A DNA stretch of 64,000 bases from Leishmania martiniquensis. Lineage: Eukaryota; Euglenozoa; Kinetoplastea; Trypanosomatida; Trypanosomatidae. The stretch is from positions 7,501 through 71,500 of the forward strand of contig NC_090142.1 of the NCBI RefSeq assembly GCF_017916325.1, read 5' to 3'. Below are positions 20,964 through 31,712 of the stretch, piece by piece (the stretch's first letter is position 1; each line of letters starts with the position of its first letter). The notes under the pieces are model-generated. The model made no database searches and was not told the DNA's origin. It was given only the letters and a program-made list of their open reading frames with translations. The translations under genes and the position numbers were made by a program.

Positions 20964-21542
20964 ATGTTTCGGAGATCTTGCACGTCCAGGCTGCTGGTGT
21001 GCACTCCAGTACTGCTGAAGCGCAGCGGTAAGCCGGGCGACCTTCCCGACTACAAGCAGGTGTACTTGCCGTATGACACAGTGCCGACAAAGATCGAGCT
21101 CGAAAGAGAGCGTCGGAAGTTCATGCGTGCGTACTCTGGTCGCATGGAGCACCGAAAGATGGTAGAGGTAAAGGATGTGCCGCAGAACATGTACACCTAC
21201 GGCAAGGAGGGCATGTCCATCCCCATTTCCATCTTCAAGGAACAAGCCGACCCTGTCATCGGACCCGAGTGGACCTATCCGGGCATTTTCGAGAATAAAA
21301 TTGTGGCACAGCAATGGTACACGGAGGAGCTCTTCGACCGTGAGAAGAGTAACACGTTCGAGTCGCCGTGGCAGCGGCAGGTGCTGGACAACCAAGTGAA
21401 ACGCCGGCTCGGTAAAGTTGCGTGGCGAATGTCGATGCTCAACATAAAGACGATCGATGTCTTCCACAAGGAGCGGGGCGCATCAAAGAGACCGGGTGCC
21501 GCGGATGCAAAGTCACCAGCGACGCCGGCAGGCAAGAAGTAG
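20964..21542 (+). CDS. Conserved-looking small mitochondrial protein
   Basis: A 192-aa basic protein from the ATG at 20964. The N-terminus MFRRSCTSRLLVCTPVLLKR is Arg-rich, lacks acids and looks like a mitochondrial presequence. The middle is rich in aromatic and charged residues (PEWTYPGIFENKIVAQQW, then a segment ending in SPWQRQ) and is followed by a long basic helix. The tail is Ala/Lys/Pro-rich. Size, charge and presequence would fit a trypanosomatid mitoribosomal subunit or a respiratory-complex accessory protein. I do not recognise the family and give no function. Confidence 0.75.
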   Translation: MFRRSCTSRLLVCTPVLLKRSGKPGDLPDYKQVYLPYDTVPTKIELERERRKFMRAYSGRMEHRKMVEVKDVPQNMYTYGKEGMSIPISIFKEQADPVIGPEWTYPGIFENKIVAQQWYTEELFDREKSNTFESPWQRQVLDNQVKRRLGKVAWRMSMLNIKTIDVFHKERGASKRPGAADAKSPATPAGKK

Positions 21543-22706
21543 CTAGCTGCGTCGCCTTTCTCGTCGCTTTTAGGTGAGGCGCAGCCACACCCCCACTGCC
21601 CCCGACGCGTGACTACATCTCGATGCGCCCCTTGGTGCCCTTTCTGTGCGACATCCGATATGTGTGCGCACATTAAGGTGCAGAAGTTTGGTGTTTCACT
21701 GCTCCGTCACAGTTTGCGCGTGCGCGTGTGTGTGTCGAAAGGGATGAGCATATGAGTACAATCGTACAGCGAGACTTGGCGCTGCGCAGCTCGGGGTTTT
21801 GTCAGAGGGAGAGACCGCAAACTTCACATCGGGTCACTATATCTCTGCCCAAGCATCCGGCCAGTTTTTCTACGCACATGCACGAGGCAGAGGCGACACG
21901 TTTACCCCCGCAGTCGCCTGCATGGATGACGAATGCAACTTCCACGCTATCGGCTCTTCTATTCCCTCAGGTCCTCAGGCACGTCTGTCCATACGTACCC
22001 TCTTGCAGCTGTGGGGATGTCCTCCGCTCAGCACTGCCAAGGCGCAGAGCAGCCTCATTGCTGGGCCTAGTATCTTGCTTACTCGTTGCTTGGCTATCAT
22101 ACACAGCGGTTCCTCCTCTCCGCAGCTGCCCTCCATATCGCTCTCCTCTGCTCCTCACCCTTTCTCCCTCTTTCTCTCTCTCCGTCGTTGTGTGTGTGTG
22201 GGGGTGGGTGGGTGCGTCAACGCTTCTGTCTAGGAAAGTTAAACGGAACAACAAGAAGCGATCTCTTTTTTGTTTGCGAGTGTTTTGCACCGTACGCCCT
22301 CCTCCTCCTCCTTCACATTTGACGCCCACTTCGGGTCTCATTTTTCAGATCGGCCTCTGTACGGTCTCGGACGTTGACCTGGCAGCGCCGTCTTCCGTGC
22401 TTCTCCCTCCACCGCCAGCACCACCCTTTGCCACACATTCGCCCCGAGGGGCGCCGTGCTCAGGGCAATCAGGGGCGCATTAGTTGTTTTTCCGTCGGAC
22501 TTCCTCTCTTTGGATTCTTCTGTGCCGGCTATTTTTTTTTCGCTGCTGCCGCTGGGCCTTCCCTTTCCCCTCTCTCTTCTCTTCGTTCGGCCGCTGCCGC
22601 CCTCCACCTTCCCCCGCCCTTGGCCCCTTCGCATGTGCACACAAATACGCATACACTCGCACAACAGAGATAGAGCACGCCTCCTTTTTTTTTCGCTTTT
22701 TTACCG
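21543..22706. other. Spacer with long pyrimidine-rich zone
   Basis: A 1.16-kb spacer. A dense CT-rich region (about 22500-22700) ends just before the glycoprotein ATG, with a T9-type run at about 22685-22694 and candidate AGs at 22667-22671. No gene is seen, although pyrimidine runs keep several frames open. Confidence 0.55.
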
Positions 22707-24584
22707 ATGCTCCGAGTGAAGCTTCTCACACTTCTGGGTGCCATTGGCGCGGCCATAGTCCTCTGTTCCGCCCTTTGCCTGGCCGCTGAAAATGCCAAGC
22801 GCCTTTACCCGGCCTGCAGTATCACAGAATACTCCACCTCGGCTGGCTCGCAGGTTTCATCGACGCTTTACAACTTCTCAGCTCGGGCGCATGCGCTAGC
22901 GCTCAACTGCCTGGCATACGAAGTTGTTTCTCTGAACGCCGAGAAGGGCAAGGATTACTGCCGCATAAAGCACCAGGCCGACTACACCTACGCCCTCGGC
23001 CTTCAGGCCGTTTACACTAACGATAGCGGCACTATCGTAAGGCGTATGTTCTCGATCAGCGATATGACGGGCGGTTCCCTGACAGAGTTAACAGCGCGAA
23101 TGCCCGCTCGCAGCAAGTTCTCCATCGTCTTCACCAACCTCGCGGCAGACCCCCGGTGCAACCTGCGAGTGCGCGCACTCTTTTCGTACGAGACGGCGAA
23201 TGAGGGGAGCGCCGAGGACAGCCTACCAACGGTTGTGGCAGTAAATCCACGTACGGTGTACTCCACGAGCGCCCGTCGAAGCGTTCTTGTGCTCAACTAC
23301 GGCGTTGGCCAAGTGGCGAGCAGCAGCGACATTGTTTCGCTTGTCGACTTCTCGCTAGGGACGTGCGAGCGGCCACACGGCGACGTGCTGTACATGGACT
23401 ACTCCACCGTGATACCAGACACAGGCCACTTCGACGGAAACTGGTCCCAACTCAGCGCACGCGCCACCACCTTCTATGAACCTAACACATTCCGTGTATG
23501 CTACCGCTCGAGCAACAGCTCCGTGGCGACGCAGATAGCTGTCATCACCGTTTACGCCGGGAACCCGGCGTACTACGACATCGTCAGCGGCCTCAGCGAG
23601 AGGGGCGAGGTGCTGACTGGCGTTGAGACGACCATCAAGTTTTATGGCCACGATCTCGACACCCGCGAGAAGGGCGACGAGGCGAAGTTTGTAGACTTTG
23701 CTACGGAATGCGACACAGGCAACCCTGCCGGCGGCGTCCTCCTCGCCAACCACTTGAAGCCGGCAGACAGCTACGGCCTGAACACCACCTACTCACTCTG
23801 GACGTGGGTCATGACCGAGGGCGGCTCCTACAAGGTTTGCTACAAGCGCAAGGCAACAAATGTGTGGACGGAGGTGCCGTTCATCGAAGACGTCGCCATC
23901 ACTGACAGTCACCGGGAGTCGACCACCCGGCCGCCCATCCCCGTGCCGACGAATCCCTCCACGCACGCAGAGTGTCCCAAGGCGACTGAAACAGCGGAGC
24001 GTCCGTGGTCCAAGTTTACGAGTGTCGAGATTGTGCTCAAGGCGAAGAAGCTGCCCGGCGGCTTCCTGAATACCCTGAGCAACCTCCTCTGCCTGAGGCG
24101 GTCCATGTTAACGCTGGTGCACCTGAAGCACAACAGTGAGGGCAAGCAAGTTGTCCTCTTAGCACTGAACTGTGAGGAGGAGAAGAACGCAACGGCACGC
24201 GAGTGCAGCTCGACAGAGCGCTTGAACTACTTTGTATCCCTCTCGAAGGATCAGCTTCAATACCACGGGATCGCATCGGTGCTGCCCCGCACCGACATGC
24301 TGGCGTTCGACGACGACGAGAGCAAGAGAAAGGGCAGAAGCGCTTTGGGCGTTCTTTTGCTTTCGCTGTGCATATTGGGGATAGGCGGCCTTATTGTCTT
24401 TCTCGTGAGTCGATATCACGAGCGGCGCCACCACTTCATCCAGTTCGGCCTGGACGATGACGAGATCGACGATATGTATGACTTCAACGCCGCACCAACG
24501 TCTGCTATGCGCAACCAGTACGATGCGGCGGCTCAGGTAGGGCCGATCCGCGTCAGCAACGCTGTCATCGAGCTGGAAGACTAG
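22707..24584 (+). CDS. Type I membrane glycoprotein with two tandem modules, unknown function
   Basis: The protein has 625 aa. Residues 1-26 form a signal peptide (MLRVKLLTLLGAIGAAIVLCSALCLA). A lumenal or extracellular part carries several N-glycosylation sequons. One transmembrane segment at about 546-568 (LGVLLLSLCILGIGGLIVFL) is followed by an acidic cytoplasmic tail (DDDEIDDMYDF). Two tandem beta-rich modules are visible. The first, at about 190-283, has VDFSLGTC and later FRVCYRSSN. The second, at about 290-400, has VDFATECD and later YKVCYKRKA. Shared spacing of VDF, Cys, Trp and VCY suggests duplication, perhaps of an Ig/TIG-like fold. A Thr/Pro-rich linker (about 400-420) separates them from a C-terminal ectodomain. 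I do not recognise a named family. Confidence 0.8.
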   Translation: MLRVKLLTLLGAIGAAIVLCSALCLAAENAKRLYPACSITEYSTSAGSQVSSTLYNFSARAHALALNCLAYEVVSLNAEKGKDYCRIKHQADYTYALGLQAVYTNDSGTIVRRMFSISDMTGGSLTELTARMPARSKFSIVFTNLAADPRCNLRVRALFSYETANEGSAEDSLPTVVAVNPRTVYSTSARRSVLVLNYGVGQVASSSDIVSLVDFSLGTCERPHGDVLYMDYSTVIPDTGHFDGNWSQLSARATTFYEPNTFRVCYRSSNSSVATQIAVITVYAGNPAYYDIVSGLSERGEVLTGVETTIKFYGHDLDTREKGDEAKFVDFATECDTGNPAGGVLLANHLKPADSYGLNTTYSLWTWVMTEGGSYKVCYKRKATNVWTEVPFIEDVAITDSHRESTTRPPIPVPTNPSTHAECPKATETAERPWSKFTSVEIVLKAKKLPGGFLNTLSNLLCLRRSMLTLVHLKHNSEGKQVVLLALNCEEEKNATARECSSTERLNYFVSLSKDQLQYHGIASVLPRTDMLAFDDDESKRKGRSALGVLLLSLCILGIGGLIVFLVSRYHERRHHFIQFGLDDDEIDDMYDFNAAPTSAMRNQYDAAAQVGPIRVSNAVIELED

Positions 24585-25381
24585 TGGGTACGCAGGGCGA
24601 GTGGGCGGGCGGCTGGCAGGCCACAGCGCGCACCTGTCCACACTGCGCGTCTCCCTCCTGGGCAGCTCCTCTTTTGGGCAGCTGCGCTAAACGTACAGGA
24701 GTGTGAAGCCCACTCAAGTGAGCGCAAAATGTGCGGATATGTATGTATAAGCACGCGGTCCTCAGCGCCGACGCCGATATCATCACCGTGGCTGCCGTCC
24801 GCCCACTCGCTTTGTGCGTCACGTGGCGCTGGGCCGGAAGCCCCTACATAGTGTAGGCGGATCGTTGTAGCATCTGGAGAGTAAAGTGTCAGCATCCGCC
24901 ACCGCCGCTGCGGAGGGCTGATGTCCCGGTTTGGGGGGGGAGCAGTCACCTCCTCAATCACGTTTTACTTCCTTGCGCGCGCTTAGTGTGCTCTCTCTCC
25001 CTTCTCCTCCTCTATGACTGCTCTGTGTGTACCCTTTTCCTCCCTCGGCCCCCCCCACCGATACGCTCTCGGCCCACAATATGAGCCTTCTGCACACAAG
25101 CGTGCTTACGCGTACTCGACTAGCGCACGTGAACAGTACCGAAGTCGCAACAGTGGGCAGCTTGTTTGTGTGAGGGCTGTAGGGGGAAGGGCGTGATCGT
25201 ATCGTGTATTTGTGTGGGCAGGGGGCGAGCGCTGCTGCACTCCCTTCCTCGCCCCCATGTCTTATTTCTACTTTGGGTGGTTTTCTGTGCCCTCGGTGAC
25301 GGCTGGCACTTAGCATAGCGTTGTATCTCAGGGATCCGGTGCCCCAAGCTGTGGGCAAGCCAATCAGCACTTGTCCCCATT

Positions 25382-25410
25382 CACACACCAGAGCCTCCCT
25401 CTGGTGTGTG
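25382..25410. promoter_or_regulatory. Perfect 12-bp stem-loop with 5-nt loop
   Basis: CACACACCAGAG and CTCTGGTGTGTG pair exactly around the loop CCTCC. It lies upstream of the MetH pyrimidine tract, so in RNA it would probably belong to the 3' UTR of the preceding glycoprotein gene. A regulatory role is inference. Confidence 0.6.
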
Positions 25411-25754
25411 GCAGGGTCGGGGTGGTGATGTGCCGCTGCGGTCGTATGGGGGAGAGCGCGCCCGATTAGTGAAAGGGAAAGAACTGCACTACTGTTCTCT
25501 ATTCGGCATGCCTCAACGGGTGGGATGGGGCGCACCGACAAACACATAAGCAGGCGCGCACCACAAGAGAAGCGCAGCTGCGTCGCAGCCCCCTTGCGCT
25601 CTGCCACTCTATAGCGACAGCCACCCGACTGCTACGTCGGGTTCTGTGCGCGTGGCGATGGAGTGAGACAGCACCACTGAGCATCTTTGGAGCTGAAAAC
25701 ATATCTTCGCTCGTATCAGAGTAAGCTGCCGCATCCGTATTCTTATCAACATTT

Positions 25755-25800
25755 CTCTGGCTCAATCTCCCTTCCCTTCCCCCTTTCTCCCTCCACCGAG
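25755..25800 (+). promoter_or_regulatory. Polypyrimidine tract and acceptor for methionine synthase
   Basis: A near-continuous C/T run is followed by the first AG at 25799-25800, about 20 nt before the ATG at 25821. This is a strong spliced-leader acceptor candidate. Confidence 0.65.
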
Positions 25801-25820
25801 CACGACTGGATGCGCTAGTC

Positions 25821-28800
25821 ATGCATGGAGAACGTAGCCCCCTATTCGAGGAGCTGGAGGAGCTCTTCCAGCGTCGCATCCTCCTGCTCGACGGCGGCAT
25901 GGGCACTATGTTGCAGCGCTACAAGCTCGAGGAAGAAGACTTCCGTGGCGAGGAGTTCAAAAACGCCACAAAGGATCTCAAGGGCAACAACGACCTGCTC
26001 TGTCTCACACAGCCGGCGAAGGTATGGGATGTGCACTATAAGTATGCTATCGCCGGCGCCGACGTCATTGAGACGAACACGTTCAACGCACAAGCGGTGA
26101 GTCAGTCCGACTACGAGACACAGCACCTCGTTCGACGAATCAACATGGCGGCTGCGAAAATCTGCCGCGACGCGGTAGAGCAAGCCAGTCGCGAGACAGG
26201 GCGGCGCATCTTTGTCGCCGGCGTGTTGGGCCCGCTGAACCGAACGGCCTCGATCTCGCCCTCCGTCGAGCACCCTGATTATCGCAACATCACCTACGAC
26301 GAGATTGTAGCTGCTTACACGGAGCAGGCGACGGCCCTGCTGGACGGAGGCGTAGATGTGCTGCTGATCGAGACCGTATTCGACTCCCTCAACGCCAAGG
26401 CGGCCCTCTTTGCCCTGAACACGCTCTTTGATGACGAAGGCTACACACGCGTTCCGATTATGGTGAGTGGCACCATTACAGACCTGTCTGGCCGAACCCT
26501 CAGCGGCCAGACAGTGGACGCGTTCTACTCGTCGATGCGGCACGGCAACATCATCTCCATCGGTCTCAACTGCGCCCTGGGCTGCCGAGAAATGCGCCCA
26601 TATATCGAGCGTCTCGCGCAGATTAGCGAGGGATACGTGACGTGCCACCCAAACGCAGGGCTGCCGAACGCGATGGGTGGATACGACGAGCTGCCGGAGG
26701 ACATGGCCCGTGACATCCGGGACTTTGCTGTCAGTGGATGGGTCAATCTCGTCGGCGGCTGCTGCGGCACTACCCCGGATCACATTCGTGCCATTGCCAG
26801 GGCTGTGGAGGGCGTCCCGCCGCGACTGAAGGGTCAGCAAAGTAAGACGATGGTCATCAGCGGGCTCGAGCCGCTGTACCTCACCGACCACATCGGCTTC
26901 TGCAACATCGGGGAGCGCTGCAACCTTAGCGGCTCGCTTAAGTTTAAGCGCCTCGTGAAGGACGGGAAGTGGGAGGAGTGCCTGTCGGTGGCCCGCAAGC
27001 AAGTCGAGGATGGAGCCATGGTGCTGGACGTGAACATGGACGACGGCCTCATCGATGGAGTGGCGGCCATGACGCGCTTCCTGAACTTGCTCGCCTCCGA
27101 CCCGGAGGTGGCGCGGGTGCCGATAATGATTGACTCGTCCAAGTTCCATGTCATCGAGGCGGGTCTAAAGTGCACCCAGGGCACGCCGATCGTGAACTCC
27201 ATCTCGCTCAAGGTGGGCGAGGAGGAGTTTCTACGCCAGGCTCGTCTCATACGGCGTTACGGCGCCGCCGTAGTGGTGATGGCTTTCGATGAAAGTGGGC
27301 AGGCGGCCGACTACGCCAACAAGATCCGCATCTGCAAGCGTGCGTACGACATGCTAGTGGGAGACGGCTTTCCGCCGGAGAGCATTGTCTTCGACCCGAA
27401 TGTGCTGACAATCTGCACCGGCATGGAGGAGCACAACAACTACGCCATAGACTTCATGAATGCTGCGGCGTGGATCAAGGTGAATCTGCCTCGCGCTAAG
27501 GTGAGCGGTGGCATCTCCAACCTGAGCTTTTCCTTCCGCGGCTTCGAGACCATTCGCATGGCCATGCACTCAGCCTTCCTCAAGACCATGATCGCTGACA
27601 GAAGCCTCGACATGGCGATCGTGAACGCAGGTGCTTTGCCGGTATACACCGACATCGAGCCAGGCCTGCTGCAGCTGGTCGAGGACGCCATCTACAACCG
27701 AACCCCCGACTCTGCGGAGCGTATCCTTGAGTACACAGAACGGCTCAAAGCGGAAAGGGCAGCCGGCGGCGGCACCGAGGAGGTGAAGGTGTCCAAGGTA
27801 GACGAGTGGCGCAACGCCTCGGTAGAGGAGCGTCTCTCGCACGCCTTGATCAAGGGTATCGTCGAGTTCATCGAGGACGACGTCGAGGAGGCGCGTACCT
27901 GCGGCAAGTACGAGCAGCCACTGGCCATCATCGAGGGTCCGTTGATGAATGGCATGGGGAAGGTGGGCGAGCTGTTTGGCAGTGGCAAGATGTTCCTACC
28001 CCAGGTGATCAAGTCGGCACGCGTCATGAAGAAAGCGGTGGCGGTGCTGGTGCCATACATGGAGGTTGAGAAGGCGGCCCTTATGGAAGGTGCCAAAGGC
28101 ATGTCGCCGTCTCGGGCGAAGCGGGTGCTCATGGCGACAGTGAAGGGTGATGTACATGACATCGGCAAGAACATCGTTGGGGTTGTCCTGGGCTGCAATA
28201 GTTACGAGGTAATCGACCTTGGTGTGATGGTCCCTTGTGAAAAGATCTTGGCGGCTGCAAAGGAGCACGAGGTAGACGTCATTGGGCTCTCCGGACTGAT
28301 CACGCCTTCACTGGACGAGATGGTGCACGTGGCGAAAGAGATGAGGAGAATGGGCTTCGAAATCCCGTTAATGGTCGGTGGGGCGACGACGTCGAAGCAG
28401 CACACGGCTGTGAAGATACATCCGCATTACCACAAGACAGTGCATGTGCTGGATGCCAGCAAGTCCGTGGTCACGGTGTCCAACATGCTCGGGAGCAACA
28501 ACAAGGAGTTCTGGGAGGAGGTGCAGGAGACCTACCAAGAAATCGCGGAGGACTACCTGGCAAGCCTGAGGGACCGTGTGTACAAGCCTCTAGCGTTTTG
28601 TCGCGAGCATGCTCTGAAGATCGACTTCGCCGCCCACCCTCCGGCTCCGCGGCCGAAGAAGCTTGGCACCATCACCATCCATGACTACTCGCTTGAGAAA
28701 ATTTCCGGCCGCATCGATTGGAACCCTTTCTTCTCCGTGTGGCAGGTGCGCGGCACGTACCCTAATCGTGGCTTCCCCAAACTATTCAGCTGCCCCACCG

Positions 28801-29570
28801 TCGGCGAAGAGGCAAAGCGGCTCTTCGCCGACGCGCAGGAGATGCTCAAGGGCATCATTGCCACCCGTAGCTTCCGCGCTAAGGCCGTCGTCACGCTGAT
28901 GCCTGTGAATAGCGTCGGCGACGACATCGAGGTGTACAAGGATGACACACGTGTTGAGAAGATCGCTACCTTTTTTGGTCTGCGTCAGCAAGCGGAGAAA
29001 GAGCGGGGCGAGCCGTACCTGTGCATATCGGACTTCATCGCCCCGAAAGGGGTAGCGCCAGATTACCTAGGCAGCCTCATTGTCGGCATCTTTGGCGCGG
29101 ACAAGATGAGCGAGGGGTACGAGAAGGACAACGACGGCTACCGCTCCATCATGGTCAAGGCCCTAGCAGATCGTTTCGCCGAGGCGTTCACGGAGGAGGT
29201 GCACCGTATCATTCGCACAGACTTGTGGGGCTACGCAGAGAAAGAGAAGACCGAGACGGCCGACCTGATCACGATGCAGTACCAAGGTATTCGACCCGCA
29301 CCAGGGTACCCATCGCAGCCGGACCACACAGAGATGGACACGATGTGGCGCATCGGCGAGGTTGAGGAGCGCACGGGAGTGAAGCTGTCTGAGTCGTACG
29401 CGATGATGCCGGCGGCCTCTGTAAGCGCACTTGTCTTCGCGCATGCGCAGTCGAAGTACTTTGCTGTGGGCAAAATCCAGAAGGATCAAGTGAAAGACTA
29501 CGCCACGCGTAAGGGGTGGAGCATAGACCGGACGGAGAGCCAGCTCGGCTCGTCTCTGGCCTATGCTTGA
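25821..29570 (+). CDS. metH: Cobalamin-dependent methionine synthase
   Basis: The enzyme transfers a methyl group from 5-methyl-tetrahydrofolate to homocysteine through cobalamin, making methionine and tetrahydrofolate. The protein has 1249 aa, full length for MetH. The order of domains is homocysteine/zinc-binding barrel (1-~335) with LNCALGC and GGCCGTTP zinc-ligand cysteines (~313-314); pterin-binding barrel (~355-640, starting near [14 protein letters not shown]); cap plus B12-binding Rossmann domain with GDVHDIGKN (~776-784), whose His is the lower cobalt ligand; and AdoMet-dependent reactivation domain (~935-1249) with [14 protein letters not shown] (~1158). All key motifs are present, so the gene should encode an active enzyme. 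It implies a need for imported B12, since trypanosomatids do not make cobalamin. It lies between the glycoprotein and the PreP gene. Confidence 0.97.
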   Translation: MHGERSPLFEELEELFQRRILLLDGGMGTMLQRYKLEEEDFRGEEFKNATKDLKGNNDLLCLTQPAKVWDVHYKYAIAGADVIETNTFNAQAVSQSDYETQHLVRRINMAAAKICRDAVEQASRETGRRIFVAGVLGPLNRTASISPSVEHPDYRNITYDEIVAAYTEQATALLDGGVDVLLIETVFDSLNAKAALFALNTLFDDEGYTRVPIMVSGTITDLSGRTLSGQTVDAFYSSMRHGNIISIGLNCALGCREMRPYIERLAQISEGYVTCHPNAGLPNAMGGYDELPEDMARDIRDFAVSGWVNLVGGCCGTTPDHIRAIARAVEGVPPRLKGQQSKTMVISGLEPLYLTDHIGFCNIGERCNLSGSLKFKRLVKDGKWEECLSVARKQVEDGAMVLDVNMDDGLIDGVAAMTRFLNLLASDPEVARVPIMIDSSKFHVIEAGLKCTQGTPIVNSISLKVGEEEFLRQARLIRRYGAAVVVMAFDESGQAADYANKIRICKRAYDMLVGDGFPPESIVFDPNVLTICTGMEEHNNYAIDFMNAAAWIKVNLPRAKVSGGISNLSFSFRGFETIRMAMHSAFLKTMIADRSLDMAIVNAGALPVYTDIEPGLLQLVEDAIYNRTPDSAERILEYTERLKAERAAGGGTEEVKVSKVDEWRNASVEERLSHALIKGIVEFIEDDVEEARTCGKYEQPLAIIEGPLMNGMGKVGELFGSGKMFLPQVIKSARVMKKAVAVLVPYMEVEKAALMEGAKGMSPSRAKRVLMATVKGDVHDIGKNIVGVVLGCNSYEVIDLGVMVPCEKILAAAKEHEVDVIGLSGLITPSLDEMVHVAKEMRRMGFEIPLMVGGATTSKQHTAVKIHPHYHKTVHVLDASKSVVTVSNMLGSNNKEFWEEVQETYQEIAEDYLASLRDRVYKPLAFCREHALKIDFAAHPPAPRPKKLGTITIHDYSLEKISGRIDWNPFFSVWQVRGTYPNRGFPKLFSCPTVGEEAKRLFADAQEMLKGIIATRSFRAKAVVTLMPVNSVGDDIEVYKDDTRVEKIATFFGLRQQAEKERGEPYLCISDFIAPKGVAPDYLGSLIVGIFGADKMSEGYEKDNDGYRSIMVKALADRFAEAFTEEVHRIIRTDLWGYAEKEKTETADLITMQYQGIRPAPGYPSQPDHTEMDTMWRIGEVEERTGVKLSESYAMMPAASVSALVFAHAQSKYFAVGKIQKDQVKDYATRKGWSIDRTESQLGSSLAYA

Positions 29571-29679
29571 CCCATGTACGCTGAAGCGGGGTGTGGCTCC
29601 GGCGTGCGTGTGTGCCATTGCTGCTGTCACTCTCTTGAAGCGTCGCCGCCTTCGTGTTCTTCATTGCTCCTCTTTTTTC

Positions 29680-29693
29680 TATATATATATATA
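29680..29693. repeat. (TA)7 microsatellite
   Basis: A short TA run in the methionine synthase 3' flank. Confidence 0.8.
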
Positions 29694-31297
29694 ATGTGGG
29701 ATAAAGTTTCTTCTCTCTCTCCCCCTGTCTCCGCGCCGCCCTGCTCCACTTCTCCAAATCGGTCATCTCGAGTGTGCCCGTTGAGCTGTGACTGCGCGTG
29801 TTGGTCTCTCCGCCACGTGATGCTGTACCGCACGCAGAGTCGGGGGCGGCTGGAGGGAATGACGAAAGCGGCGAGACGAGCGCGATGAACGCCTGACAGC
29901 CAAAAAGAGCCGTTTCCTCGCGTGTGCTCCCTTTTTTCTCTTCGCTTTGCTCTTTTGCCGCTCTCTCCCTCAGCGTTCGTGTCGTGCTCCGATGGAAGCG
30001 GCAGCAGAGGGTGGACCGGCGTGTCGACCGTTGTCGCCGTGTGTACGTGTTCGCGGAGCGCCTCTCTTACTTTGTCGCCCCTCGCCTCCATAGAATCCGT
30101 TGGCAGTCCCGCCCCCCCCCTCTCCTCGCGGCCCCTTCTCGCCTCTTCAGATCGGCTTTCTCCTTCTTTTGCCTCGTGCCTCTCGTCTGTCGCTGTGCGC
30201 TCCGCTCTATCCTTTACGAAGGGTGGAGGTGGGATAACTCCCGGCCGGGTGAGGAGAGTCGCTGGAGGCCAGATGAAGAGAGAGCGATACCTCTGAGGAG
30301 ATGGCAATGGCGGCGTGCTGTCTGAGTGCATTAACTTTTTGAAGAAGGAAAGAGAGAGGCAGAGTACAAGCAGCCCAGCTGATGGTGTTTGTGGCTTTCA
30401 CCTCGGCGGCCCTGCGCCAACACGAAGACAGAGGCGCCCTCTTGCTGGATACCGGCCTGCACGCTGGGGCGAGTGTGCAGCACTGTTTGTGTCTTGGCGT
30501 GTGCCGCGGCTCTTTTCCTTTTATCCCTCTTTTCGTCGACTGCTGCGCAACAATCGCAACACCACGCCCGCTCACGCCTCCTCTTTGCTTTGACTTTAAC
30601 CCCCTTTGTCACCCTTCGCGCTCCTGTAGCCTACGTGGGCGCGCGTCTGCTACAGTCCTGCTGCGCGTTGGTTAGGGGGGTAACACCCTCCAACGCCACA
30701 GCAGCGTCTGGCAGCACGCGACGAGCAAGAATATGGTCGACTATCACGGCCCCGTGTGCTCACACGCGCATACGGGCAGTGACCACTCATCTCATCTCTT
30801 TCTCAGCATGGAGGCCGGTAAAGTTGCCACCATACGCCAATCACAGAAACGAAGACGAGCAAAAAAAGGGGGGCGTATCCCGCCGCGCGTGTTGATCTAT
30901 GCGAACGCTTCCCCGACCTCCCCCAGGAAAAAAAATTCTTACTAAAGTCATGTGCGCTGAGCAACCACGTGTTGCTTTTTGTAGTCCAAGCTGCGCTCTC
31001 TGCATGCCCCCCCCACATCACTCCCATCAATCCGCATCTCTCCCTTCTTTCCTTCTCACCAGCTGTGGAGCGTATGTTGCACGCAGCGTATGCACAGGTG
31101 CGCGCATCTCTTGGCGGTATCCTCCGATTTCATCTCGTCGCTGTTCCGGCTGCCAACACGCCACGCTGGCACACAGACATCTGCCGCATTCTTTTTTTTT
31201 CGTGGAAGGATCGGCGTTTCTCGTCAGAAAGGAAATCGGGTGTCTGTCGCTGCGTCATTTAGTGACGTCAGCATCACCCCACGCCCACATCGGCATC

Positions 31298-31317
31298 CAC
31301 ACACACACACACACACG
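31298..31317. repeat. (CA)n microsatellite
   Basis: About ten CA units in the spacer upstream of the PreP-like gene. Confidence 0.85.
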
Positions 31318-31712
31318 CACGCAACTTGGTTTTCTTCCTCGTTGTGCCTACCCTTGGTGTTCATCCAAGGCCGCCCGCTTCAACGTCGCTGCTCTGATCG
31401 CTAGAAGTCCACCCTTCTCTTTCTCTGTAGCTTTTGTGTGCCGTTGGCACCCTGCCTAGTTGTGAATCCCCCTTTTCTCCCCCTCCCTCAGTTGCGAGTG
31501 CGCCCGTACAGCAACGCGGCATAGGCTGCGACTCAGGCTAGTGATTGCCGTGCGCCACGGGTGAGTTATAATTGCGATCGCCACTGCTGCTGCTGCGTGT
31601 CGCACGCTGCCCTCTCCCTCATACGGAGTCTGTACTCGTTTTATGCGCACCGCCCTCCCCCACCCCCTTGAACCACTACTCGCGTGTATCGGTGTGTGCC
31701 GTATTAGGCAGA

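Larger units (their letters stand above)
24585..25820. other. Spacer upstream of methionine synthase
   Basis: A 1.24-kb spacer holding the glycoprotein 3' UTR and the MetH splice region. A perfect 12-bp hairpin at 25382-25410 is listed separately. No gene is seen. Confidence 0.55.
29571..31712. other. Long spacer methionine synthase-PreP
   Basis: A 2.1-kb spacer with a short TA microsatellite (29680-29693), a CA microsatellite (31298-31317) and CT-rich zones. No gene is supported; several 120-230 codon frames lack motifs. Confidence 0.5.

Noticed and set aside
25370..25420. Possible fourth SIDER-like 5' end (CCTCCCTCTGGTGTGTGGC)
   Set aside because: It shares a short stretch with copy C, but no downstream similarity could be traced; the match is partly the hairpin itself.
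25842..27149. 435-aa minus-strand frame
   Set aside because: It is a shadow of methionine synthase caused by GC-rich codon use; no motifs.
31572..31712. Longer PreP N-terminus
   Set aside because: It begins at TTG; the ATG at 31713 gives a plausible mitochondrial presequence.
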